Part shown: positions 19,300 through 27,163 of the stretch, piece by piece
Layout: each line of letters opens with the position of its first letter
How positions within the stretch are numbered: the first letter of the stretch is position 1
Source of the DNA: Luteipulveratus flavus
Lineage (GTDB): Bacteria > Actinomycetota > Actinomycetes > Actinomycetales > Dermatophilaceae
DNA length: 64,000 nt
Assembly: GCF_029080175.1 (NCBI RefSeq)
Contig: NZ_JARFJC010000026.1
Strand: one strand, 5' to 3'
Translations under genes and position numbers: made by a program
Notes under the pieces: model-generated
What the model saw: only the letters and a program-made list of their open reading frames with translations
Databases searched by the model: none
Told to the model about the DNA's origin: nothing

Positions 19300-20874
19300 A
19301 TGACGAAGTGGTCCCGAGCGCTGTCCGCCGTCCCGCTGCTCGCCACGGCGGGCCTGGCCGCCTGGGACATGACCCAGAAGAAGCACGCCCTGCTGCGCAA
19401 CTTCCCGGTGATCGGCCACGGCCGCTACCTGCTGGAGAAGATCGGCCCCGAGCTGCGGCAGTACATCATCACCAGCAACGACGCGGAGCGGCCGTTCAGC
19501 CGCGACCAGCGCAGCTGGATCTACGCCTCGTCCAAGGGCGAGAACAACTACTTCGGCTTCGGTACCGACGACGACATGGAGGACAACGTCGGGTACCCGG
19601 TCATCAAGCACCGCACCTTCACCGCCACGCCGCCGCCCAGCGGCTCGCACACCGCCGACGACGTCGTCCTGCCCGGCGCCAAGGTCCTCGGCGGCCCGCG
19701 CGGGCGCCGGAAGGCCTTCCGGCCGGGCTCGGTCGTCAACGTCTCGGCGATGAGCTTCGGGTCCCTGTCCGGACCCGCCGTCGAGGCGATCAATCAGGGT
19801 GTGCGGCTGGCCGGTGCCCTGCACAACACCGGCGAGGGCGGGCTGTCACGGCACCATCGCCAGGGCGGCGACCTGGTCCTGCAGATCGGCACCGGCTACT
19901 TCGGCTGCCGGGACGAGCGCGGCAGGTTCGACCTGGGGCTGCTCAAGGAGGTCGTGGCGAGCGCGCCGGTCCGGGCCATCGAGGTCAAGCTCAGCCAGGG
20001 CGCCAAGCCCGGCCTCGGCGGCGTGCTGCCCGCGGCCAAGCTCACCCCCGAGATCGCGCAGATCCGCGGTGTTCCGCTGGGCCACGACGTGGTGAGCCCG
20101 TCCCGGCACGCGGAGTTCTCCGACGTCGACTCGATGCTGGACTGGATCGAGCGCATCGCCGACGAGACCGGCCTGCCCGTCGGGATCAAGTCCGCGGTGG
20201 GCGACCTCGGCTTCTGGGACGACCTCGTCGAGCAGATGGCCCGCGGGGACCGCGGCGTCGACTTCGTCACCGTCGACGGCGGCGAGGGCGGGACGGGCGC
20301 CGCACCGCTGGTGTTCAGCGACGCCGTCGCGCTGCCGTACTTCGTCGCGTTCACGCGGGTGTACGGCCGGTTCGCCCGCGCGGGTCTGACCGACGAGGTG
20401 ACCTTCATTGGCTCCGGCAGGCTCGGTCTGCCCAAGGCGGCGACGATGGCCTTCGCGCTCGGGGCCGACCTGGTCAACGTGGCCCGCGAGGCGATGCTGT
20501 CGATCGGCTGCATCCAGTCGCAGAAGTGCCACACCGACACCTGCCCCACCGGCGTCGCGACGCAGAACCCGTGGCTGGTCCGCGGCCTGGACCCGGCCCT
20601 GAAGTCGGTGCGCCTCGCGACGTACTTGCGCACCCTGCGGCGTGACCTGCTCAAGGTGTCCGAGGCCGTGGGCGTGCTGCACCCCGGCCTGATCGACCCG
20701 GACGACATCGAGCTGCTCGAGGGGACCCGGCACGGTGTGCCGCTGCGCGAGGTGTACGGCTACGAGCCCGGCTGGGGCCGCCTGGGCGAAGAGCTCACGC
20801 AGCAGATCTGCGCACTGATGGCGGGCACGGCACCCGTCGGCGGATCGGCAGCGCCCTCGGCCACGGCGGACTAG
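19300..20874 (+). CDS. FMN-binding glutamate synthase family protein
   Basis: A 524-residue stand-alone relative of the synthase domain of glutamate synthase. An N-terminal membrane-anchoring helix (about residues 8-24) is followed by the FMN barrel: NVSAMSFGSLSGPAVEAI near 150, EGGLSRHH, VKLSQGAKPG, VDGGEGGTGAAPL and GSGRLGLPKAA. The 3Fe-4S cysteines are visible in GCIQSQKCHTDTCPTGVA. The glutaminase domain is missing, so the electron acceptor and true substrate are unknown. ATG 19300 was chosen; an upstream extension is unlike homologues. It converges on a LuxR-type gene with a four-base overlap and lies where aroQ/pepQ are often found beside efp. Confidence 0.85.
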   Translation: MTKWSRALSAVPLLATAGLAAWDMTQKKHALLRNFPVIGHGRYLLEKIGPELRQYIITSNDAERPFSRDQRSWIYASSKGENNYFGFGTDDDMEDNVGYPVIKHRTFTATPPPSGSHTADDVVLPGAKVLGGPRGRRKAFRPGSVVNVSAMSFGSLSGPAVEAINQGVRLAGALHNTGEGGLSRHHRQGGDLVLQIGTGYFGCRDERGRFDLGLLKEVVASAPVRAIEVKLSQGAKPGLGGVLPAAKLTPEIAQIRGVPLGHDVVSPSRHAEFSDVDSMLDWIERIADETGLPVGIKSAVGDLGFWDDLVEQMARGDRGVDFVTVDGGEGGTGAAPLVFSDAVALPYFVAFTRVYGRFARAGLTDEVTFIGSGRLGLPKAATMAFALGADLVNVAREAMLSIGCIQSQKCHTDTCPTGVATQNPWLVRGLDPALKSVRLATYLRTLRRDLLKVSEAVGVLHPGLIDPDDIELLEGTRHGVPLREVYGYEPGWGRLGEELTQQICALMAGTAPVGGSAAPSATAD

Positions 20875-21623
20875 CGGCCGTCCAGCCAGCGCGCCCAGGC
20901 CACGCCGAGCTCGAGCCGGCTCCGGGTCCCGAACGCCGCGGCGAGCTCGGCCACATCCGCGCGCACCGTCCGGCTGGTGATACCGAGGACCCGCGCCACG
21001 GACTCGTCGCCGGCACCCTGCGCCAGCAGCGCCATGATCCGCAGCTGGCGGTACGTCGGCGCGATTGCCTTCGACCGCCAGGACGGCTGGATCGGCACGG
21101 AGATCTCCGCGAGGCGGTCCAGGTACCGGTTCGCCGAGCGCACCACGCTGCGGTCCGTCGCGACGATGAGCGCCGGGTCGTTACGGCCCGTGCCCACGAG
21201 GACGATGCGCCGGTCGAGCACGGTCAGTGAGAGTGGCGCCCGCGGCGAGACGGCGAGCGCACCCACGGCGTTCGGGCCGGCCAGGTACTCATCGGTGTAG
21301 GCGGGGGCGAAGCCGTCCATCCGGACCCCGCGGGCCAGCGACCGGGCGTTCAGCACGGCGGACCGCTCACCCGAGAAGCTCCGGGGAATACGAGAGACCC
21401 GCCGAAGCGACTCCCGGCACGTGGGCTCCAGCGACAGCATGCCTCGAGATGCCTCGGCCTCCCCCATCCAGACGGCGTCGATGCCCGGGATGTCAGCCGC
21501 CGACCGCTCGCAGAGCAGCGGGTGCGCCGACGGCACCCGCTCCGGCGTGTCCAGTACTGCCGCGGTGGCGATCGCCTCGCGCAGGAAGGGCATCGGCGCC
21601 TTCAGGGCGCTCTCGTCGGTCAC
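20871..21623 (-). CDS. LuxR-type helix-turn-helix transcriptional regulator
   Basis: A 250-residue regulator with an effector-like N-terminal part of unknown class and a C-terminal HTH (about residues 190-240, with RVLGITSRTVRADVAELAAAFGTRSR). The HTH resembles LuxR/GerE in layout. The N-terminal two-thirds lacks a receiver aspartate pocket or an ATPase motif. The stop codon overlaps the end of the convergent FMN protein, and the gene ends the same-strand run into aroB 31 bases from the aroB stop. Target genes cannot be seen. Confidence 0.65.
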   Translation of the reverse strand: MTDESALKAPMPFLREAIATAAVLDTPERVPSAHPLLCERSAADIPGIDAVWMGEAEASRGMLSLEPTCRESLRRVSRIPRSFSGERSAVLNARSLARGVRMDGFAPAYTDEYLAGPNAVGALAVSPRAPLSLTVLDRRIVLVGTGRNDPALIVATDRSVVRSANRYLDRLAEISVPIQPSWRSKAIAPTYRQLRIMALLAQGAGDESVARVLGITSRTVRADVAELAAAFGTRSRLELGVAWARWLDGR

Positions 21624-21654
21624 GCGTCCTCCCCCACAGGTCGCTGTCCCCTCG

Positions 21655-22731
21655 CTACCGCTGCGCCCGCACTGCCTCGAAGGCCGACCGCAGCTGCGCG
21701 CCGGTCGGGCCTTCCAGACGCGTGGGCCGGGCGACGTCCTCGAGCACGACGAAACGCAGCAGCGAGCCCCGCGACTTCTTGTCGCGGCGCATGGCCGTGA
21801 GCAGGGCCTCCCACGACCCGCCGTCGTACGAGGTCGGCAGCCCGACCGATCGCAGCACCTCCCGATGCCGCTCGACGACGCCGCGGTCCAGCACGCCGGC
21901 GGCTGCGGCGAGCTCGGCCACGTAGACCATGCCGACGGCGACGGCCTCCCCGTGCCGCCAGGTGTACGCCTCGACCTGCTCGATCGCGTGCCCGAAGGTG
22001 TGCCCGTAGTTGAGGATCTCCCGCAGCGAGGACTCGCGCAGGTCCTGGGAGACGACCTCGGCCTTGACCGCGACCGCGCGCTCGACGAGCTCGCGCAGCA
22101 CCGGGCCGTCGACGTCGAGAGCGGCTGCCGGGTCGGCCTCCACGAGCTCCAGGATGCGCGGGTCGGCGATGAACCCGCACTTGATCACCTCGGCCAGGCC
22201 GGCGACCAGGTCGGCGCGCGGCAGCGTCCGGAGGGTCCCGAGGTCCGCGAGCACGCCGGCCGGCGGATGGAACGCGCCGACGAGGTTCTTGCCCTCGGGG
22301 GTGTTGATGCCGGTCTTGCCGCCGACCGCGGCGTCGACCATGCCCAGCAGTGTCGTCGGGACCTGCACGACCGGTACGCCGCGCAGCCAGGTGGCCGCCA
22401 CGAACCCGGCGAGGTCAGTGGTCGCTCCCCCGCCGAGGCCGACGACCACGTCGGTCCGGGTGAACCCGTGCCGTCCGAGCAGCGACCAGAGCCCTGCAGC
22501 GACGTCAGCGGTCTTGGCCCGCTCGGCGTCCGGGACCTCGGCGTCGACGACCTCCAGCCCGGCCGCCTCCAGTGCCGTCCGGACCGCGTCGGCCGGGCCG
22601 GGAAGGCTCGGTGCACGGACGAGGAGGACACGCTCGGCACGCTCACCGACCAGACCGGGCAGGCCCGCCCAGGCGTCCTCGCCGATCACCACGTCGTAGT
22701 CGTCACCGACACGGACGATCGTGCGGCTCAC
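21655..22731 (-). CDS. aroB: 3-dehydroquinate synthase
   Basis: A 358-residue NAD- and zinc-dependent enzyme converting DAHP to 3-dehydroquinate, second step of the shikimate pathway. The NAD loop GLGGGATTDLAGFVAATWLRG is near residue 100, PTTLLGMVDAAVGGKTGIN follows, and the metal histidines lie in NYGHTFGHAIE near residue 238. It overlaps the aroK stop by ATGA. No aroQ/aroD follows it: the next gene is a LuxR-type regulator. Confidence 0.97.
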   Translation of the reverse strand: MSRTIVRVGDDYDVVIGEDAWAGLPGLVGERAERVLLVRAPSLPGPADAVRTALEAAGLEVVDAEVPDAERAKTADVAAGLWSLLGRHGFTRTDVVVGLGGGATTDLAGFVAATWLRGVPVVQVPTTLLGMVDAAVGGKTGINTPEGKNLVGAFHPPAGVLADLGTLRTLPRADLVAGLAEVIKCGFIADPRILELVEADPAAALDVDGPVLRELVERAVAVKAEVVSQDLRESSLREILNYGHTFGHAIEQVEAYTWRHGEAVAVGMVYVAELAAAAGVLDRGVVERHREVLRSVGLPTSYDGGSWEALLTAMRRDKKSRGSLLRFVVLEDVARPTRLEGPTGAQLRSAFEAVRAQR

Positions 22732-23258
22732 GGGGTCTCCCGCAGGACCCGCGCGATCTCCTCGGCGACGATGTCCGCGGGCTTCCCCGCGGTGTCGACC
22801 CGGTGGCCGGAGAGCCCCTCGTAGGTCGGGCGACGCTCTCTCATCAGCCGGGTCCAGGTCGCCCGCGGGTTCACCGCCAGGAGCGGCCGGGTGCCGTCCA
22901 GCCCGATCCGAGGCGCCGCGTCCGTGATCGACACGTCCAGGAAGACGACGGTGTGGCCCGACAGCGCCTCGGCCACCGGCTCCTGCATGGGGGCTCCCCC
23001 ACCGAGGGCCACCACGCCGGCCTCCGTGGCCAGGGCAGCGCGTACCGCGTCGGCCTCCAGGGCGCGGAAGGCGGGCTCACCGTCCTCGACGAAGATCTCC
23101 GAGATGCTGCGACCCGTGCCGGCCTCCACGGCCTCGTCGGTGTCGGCGAAGGACACGCCCAGACGTTCGGCCAGGGCGCGGCCGGTCGTCGTCTTGCCCG
23201 ACCCGGGCGGACCGATCAGGACCACGAGTGGACGGCTCGGGTCCGCCGCTGCGTTCAC
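22728..23258 (-). CDS. aroK: Shikimate kinase
   Basis: A 176-residue P-loop kinase making shikimate 3-phosphate. It shows Walker A IGPPGSGKTTTG near residue 15, the Mg/shikimate motif FADTDEAVEAGTGRSISEIF, GGGAP at about 80 and RPLL in the lid region. GTG 23258 overlaps the aroC stop by GTGA; the adjacent GTG one codon upstream is equally possible. It sits in the coupled aroE, aroC, aroK, aroB order. Confidence 0.95.
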   Translation of the reverse strand: MNAAADPSRPLVVLIGPPGSGKTTTGRALAERLGVSFADTDEAVEAGTGRSISEIFVEDGEPAFRALEADAVRAALATEAGVVALGGGAPMQEPVAEALSGHTVVFLDVSITDAAPRIGLDGTRPLLAVNPRATWTRLMRERRPTYEGLSGHRVDTAGKPADIVAEEIARVLRETP

Positions 23259-24475
23259 CACGACCTCATCCCCTCCGGCACCCCGTCGAGGTAGCCGGCG
23301 AGGTTGCGCCGCGACTCCGTCACGGAGTCGCCGCCGAACTTCTCCAGGCAGGCCTGGGCGATGACCAGCGCCACCATCGCCTCCGCGACCACCCCCGCCG
23401 CCGGGACGGCGCAGACGTCCGATCGCTGGTGGATCGCCGTCGCCTCCTCGCCCGTGGCCACGTCCACCGTCCGCAGCGCGCGCGGCACCGTGCTGATCGG
23501 CTTCATCGCAGCCCGCACCCGGAGCACGTCGCCGGTGGACATGCCGCCCTCGGTCCCGCCCGCCCGGTTGGAGCTGCGCCGGATCACGCCGTCGTCGCGC
23601 GTCATCTCGTCGTGGGCGGCCGAGCCGCGGCGCGCGGCCGTGGTGAACCCGTCGCCCACCTCGACGCCCTTGATCGCCTGGATGCTCATCAGCGCGCCGG
23701 CCAGCCGTGCGTCCAGCCGCCGGTCCCAGTGGACGTGCGACCCGAGCCCGGGCGGCAGACCGTAGGCGAGCACCTCGACGACGCCGCCCAGGGTGTCGCC
23801 GTCCTTCTTCGCGGCGTCCACCTCGGCGACCATCGCGCGTGAGCCGTCGGCGTCGAGCGTGCGCACCGGATCGGCGTCCAGGCGGTCGACGTCGTCCGGC
23901 CCCGGCAGCGGTGCGTCGTCCGACACCGACGCCGTACCGATCGAGACGGTGTGCGAGACCAGCCGGACGCCGTACGCCTCCTGCAGGAAGCGCGCCGCGA
24001 CCTCGCCCAGCGCCACCCGTGCCGCCGTCTCCCGGGCCGAGGCACGCTCCAGGACGGGTCGCGCCTCGTCGAACCCGTACTTCTGCATGCCGACCAGGTC
24101 GGCGTGACCGGGCCGCGGCCGGGTCAGCGGACGGTTGCGAGCGAGCTCCTTCTCGGCGCCCACGTCGTTCGCGGCGGCCAGGTCGGTCGCCTCGACGGGG
24201 TCCGGGCTCATCACGGTCTCCCACTTGGGCCACTCGGTGTTGGCGATGTGCACCGCGACCGGGCCGCCGATGGTCTCCCCGTGCCGCACCCCGCCCAGGA
24301 AGTCGACCTGGTCCTTCTCGAACGACATCCGCGCTCCCCGGCCGTAGCCCAGCCGGCGGCGGGCCAGGGCGCCCTGGAGGTCGGAGGTGGTCACGTGCAC
24401 GCCGGCGGGCAGCCCCTCGAGCACGGCCACGAGAGCGGGGCCGTGGGACTCACCGGCAGTCAACCAACGCAGCAT
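23255..24475 (-). CDS. aroC: Chorismate synthase
   Basis: A 406-residue FMN-dependent lyase that makes chorismate from EPSP. Visible signatures are the opening MLRWLTAGESHGPALVAVLEGLPAG, the RPGHADLVGMQKYGF region near 120, RASARETAARVALG, and the C-terminal RSDVCAVPAAGVVAEAM. Length is typical. It follows aroE by 45 bases and overlaps aroK. Confidence 0.97.
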   Translation of the reverse strand: MLRWLTAGESHGPALVAVLEGLPAGVHVTTSDLQGALARRRLGYGRGARMSFEKDQVDFLGGVRHGETIGGPVAVHIANTEWPKWETVMSPDPVEATDLAAANDVGAEKELARNRPLTRPRPGHADLVGMQKYGFDEARPVLERASARETAARVALGEVAARFLQEAYGVRLVSHTVSIGTASVSDDAPLPGPDDVDRLDADPVRTLDADGSRAMVAEVDAAKKDGDTLGGVVEVLAYGLPPGLGSHVHWDRRLDARLAGALMSIQAIKGVEVGDGFTTAARRGSAAHDEMTRDDGVIRRSSNRAGGTEGGMSTGDVLRVRAAMKPISTVPRALRTVDVATGEEATAIHQRSDVCAVPAAGVVAEAMVALVIAQACLEKFGGDSVTESRRNLAGYLDGVPEGMRSW

Positions 24476-24520
24476 GCTCGCGATCCTGCCACGGGGACGG
24501 TGGCGGCCCGGCGGGCGCCC

Positions 24521-25381
24521 TCAGCCTGAGACAGCGGCCCGACCGACCGTCTGCATCTGCTCCAGCGGCGCGGGCTTGCCGGTCATCAGGGTGAACTGGT
24601 CGGCCGCCTGGTGGACGAGCATCTCGATCCCGCCGACGACGACGGTCCCGCGCGCGGTGAGCACCTGGGCGAGGACCGTCGGCCAGCCGTCGTACACCAC
24701 GTCCAGCAGCACCTGACCGTGCGGCGCGTCGCGGTCGATCGCCCCGCTCTCGACCGCCGCGCCGACCGCGCGGGCCAGACCGTCCGAGGCCCGCGCCGGG
24801 GTGGTGCTGACCACGACGTCCGCATCGGCCCACGCCGCGATCGCCTCGGTGCCGACGACGATGCGCACGTCGAGGCCGTGGTCGCGGGCCTGGGCGAGCG
24901 TGCTCTCCCGAGGCACGTCGCGGACCACGAACGTCACCTCACGCGTCTGGAGGCGTGCAAGGGCCGCGAGGACCGAGCGGGCGGTCGCTCCCGAGCCGAG
25001 CACCGTCGCCCTGCGCGCCGGGCGGACCCTGCCCACGCCCGCGGCGGCCAGCGCAGCGCGGACACCCTCGACGTCGGTGTTGTCCGCGCGCCACCTGCCG
25101 TCCGCCCGCCGTAGGAGGGTGTTGGCCGCGCCGACCTGCAGCGCGAGCGCGGTCGAGTCGGCCGCGACCAGCAACGCCTCCTCCTTCAGGGGCATCGTCA
25201 GCGACAGCCCTCGCCACTGCGGCCCGAGGCCGAGCACGAAGTCGGCCAGACCGTCGCGCCTGACCTCGTACGCGTCGTACGTCCACTCGATCAGCCCGCT
25301 GCACTCGTAGGCCGTGCGGTGCAGCAGCGGCGACAACGAGTGCGAGACGGGTGATCCCAGGACCGCCGCGCGCGCGTGCAT
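24521..25381 (-). CDS. aroE: Shikimate dehydrogenase
   Basis: A 286-residue NADP-dependent reductase of 3-dehydroshikimate. The substrate motif GSPVSHSLSPLLHRTAY is near residue 9, the catalytic Lys lies in LTMPLKEEA and the partner Asp in NTDVEGV. The dinucleotide loop is VLGSGATARSVLAAL. ATG 25381 overlaps the mltG stop by one base; an upstream in-frame start adds ten residues inside mltG and was rejected. Confidence 0.94.
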   Translation of the reverse strand: MHARAAVLGSPVSHSLSPLLHRTAYECSGLIEWTYDAYEVRRDGLADFVLGLGPQWRGLSLTMPLKEEALLVAADSTALALQVGAANTLLRRADGRWRADNTDVEGVRAALAAAGVGRVRPARRATVLGSGATARSVLAALARLQTREVTFVVRDVPRESTLAQARDHGLDVRIVVGTEAIAAWADADVVVSTTPARASDGLARAVGAAVESGAIDRDAPHGQVLLDVVYDGWPTVLAQVLTARGTVVVGGIEMLVHQAADQFTLMTGKPAPLEQMQTVGRAAVSG

Positions 25382-26658
25382 CAGCACCGGCCGGGGTTGG
25401 CCTTGCACCACGCCCGGAACAGCGCGACGTTCTTGTTGTGCTCCGCCAGCGTCGAGGAGAAGCGGGTCTCACCGGTCTGCTGGTTGACGGTCACGAAGTA
25501 CAGCCAGCTGCCCGGCGCCGGCGACTGGGCCGCCTTGATCGCCTCGATGCCCGGGTTGTCGACCGGCGCCGGAGGCAGACCGGCGTGCTTGTAGGTGTTG
25601 TACGGGCTGGTGCTGTCGCGTTCCTTGTCGCTGGTGGTCACCGTGCCGCGCTTCTTGTGCAGGTAGTGGATGGTCGAGTCCATCTGCAGGCGGCCGTTGG
25701 TCGCCGGGTTCGGCTTGAGCCGGTTCTCGATGACGCGGGCCACCTTCGGGCCGTCCTGACCGAGCTTGGACTCCGCCTGCACGATGCTCGCGATCGTCAT
25801 GACCCGACCCACCTGGTCCGCCGGGATGTTCAGGCTCGCCGTGCGCCGCTTGAACTCCGCGACCATCGTGCGCAGCTGGTCGGTGGCCGTCGCACCGTCG
25901 GCGAACAGGTACGTCGAGGGGAACAGGTAGCCCTCGACGCGTCCGTTCGCGCCTTCGGGCAGGTCCAGCGCGGCGGCGTCGACCGCGGAGTAGTCCGCGA
26001 GCGGCGTGCCCGTGGCCTTCGAGAGCCGTGCGTAGATCTCGGTCGCCCACAGGCCCTCCGGGATCGTCACGCCGCCCTTGCGGGCCGACGGGTCCAGCAT
26101 CAGCTGCAGCGCGGCGGAGGAGCTCATCTGGCGTCGCAGCGTGTAGGAGCCCGGCTGCAGCCTGGCGGCCTGCGGCTCGGCGGCGAACGCCTGCGCGAAC
26201 CGGTTGCCGGACTTCACGACGCCGGCCTTCTCCAGGGCCGCACCGATCTGGCTGCCCGTGTCGCCCCGGCGGACGGTGATGACGGCGGACCCGCTGCCGG
26301 TGCCGGTGTAGTCAGCCCCGGCGGTCTGCGAACCGCCCCCACCCCACGACGGCAGGCTCGGGCCGAGGGCCTTGAACGCCACGAAACCTCCCGCGCCGAC
26401 GAGCACCAGCGCGAGCAGGAGCGGCAGCCACGGACGCCGACGCCGGCGGGGCGGGTCGCCGTACTCGACCCAGGAGTCCTCCGGCGCCTGCACCGCCTGA
26501 CGGCGGGCGTTCTCGCGCGCCTCACGTCGGCTGGCCGGCGCAGCGTAGCCGCCCGGCTGGTACGAGGCGTCGTCGCCGGAGCCGCTGCCGGCTGCGCCGA
26601 CGACGGTCTCGTCGCCGTCGCCTCCGAAGATCGAGTCGCTCAGATGGGGCTCGTTCAT
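25381..26658 (-). CDS. mltG: Endolytic peptidoglycan transglycosylase MltG
   Basis: A 425-residue membrane protein that cleaves nascent glycan strands, thought to set chain length. A long cytoplasmic N-terminus (about 80 residues, acidic then Arg-rich) precedes one membrane helix (LPLLLALVLVGAGGFVAFKAL). A LysM-like segment and the YceG domain follow outside. The catalytic glutamate is in ASIVQAESK, with EGYLFPSTY upstream. Its place between ruvX and aroE is the conserved actinobacterial order. Confidence 0.94.
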   Translation of the reverse strand: MNEPHLSDSIFGGDGDETVVGAAGSGSGDDASYQPGGYAAPASRREARENARRQAVQAPEDSWVEYGDPPRRRRRPWLPLLLALVLVGAGGFVAFKALGPSLPSWGGGGSQTAGADYTGTGSGSAVITVRRGDTGSQIGAALEKAGVVKSGNRFAQAFAAEPQAARLQPGSYTLRRQMSSSAALQLMLDPSARKGGVTIPEGLWATEIYARLSKATGTPLADYSAVDAAALDLPEGANGRVEGYLFPSTYLFADGATATDQLRTMVAEFKRRTASLNIPADQVGRVMTIASIVQAESKLGQDGPKVARVIENRLKPNPATNGRLQMDSTIHYLHKKRGTVTTSDKERDSTSPYNTYKHAGLPPAPVDNPGIEAIKAAQSPAPGSWLYFVTVNQQTGETRFSSTLAEHNKNVALFRAWCKANPGRC

Positions 26659-27161
26659 CCTTGACCTTCCGAGGAGCGGGCACGGCGTGCCCGTGGCTTA
26701 CGTCCCCCGAGGAGCTCACCGGCAGGCTGACCTGATCGGCGCTCCGAGTCAAGCGCGACCTGCAGGATCAGGACAGCTGCCTGCTGGTCGACCCGGGAGC
26801 GCTGCTCCCGACCGGACACCCCGCTCTCGCGCAGCGACCGGTGCGCGTCGACCGTCGTCAGCCGTTCGTCGACCAGACGGACCGGCACGCCGGGCAGCTC
26901 GGCCTGCAGCAGCTTCGCCCAGGCGCGCGCCTCCTGGGCGGCCGGCCCCTCGTCCCCCGACAACGAGCGCGGCAGCCCGACGACGACCTCGATGGCCTCC
27001 CGCCCGCGCGCGGCCTGCGCCACCTCTCGGATGTCGCCGTGGCGCGACGGCTCGCGCACCAGGGTCGCGACCGGGGTGGCCAGGACGCCGCCGGGGTCGC
27101 TGGCCGCGAGGCCGACCCGGACCGACCCGACATCGACGCCCAGCCGGACCCCGGCCCGCAC
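26655..27161 (-). CDS. ruvX: Putative pre-16S rRNA nuclease / Holliday junction resolvase YqgF
   Basis: A 168-residue RNase H-fold nuclease. The first catalytic Asp is in LGVDVGSVRVGLA, the glutamate region is VVVGLPRSLSGDEG, and VDERLTT supplies later active residues. The family's best-supported role is trimming the 16S rRNA 5' end; resolvase activity was the older proposal. The C-terminus has a basic tail (GGRKPRARRAR) longer than the core. It overlaps mltG by four bases and starts three bases after alaS. Confidence 0.92.
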   Translation of the reverse strand: MRAGVRLGVDVGSVRVGLAASDPGGVLATPVATLVREPSRHGDIREVAQAARGREAIEVVVGLPRSLSGDEGPAAQEARAWAKLLQAELPGVPVRLVDERLTTVDAHRSLRESGVSGREQRSRVDQQAAVLILQVALDSERRSGQPAGELLGGRKPRARRARSSEGQG

Positions 27162-27163
27162 GG

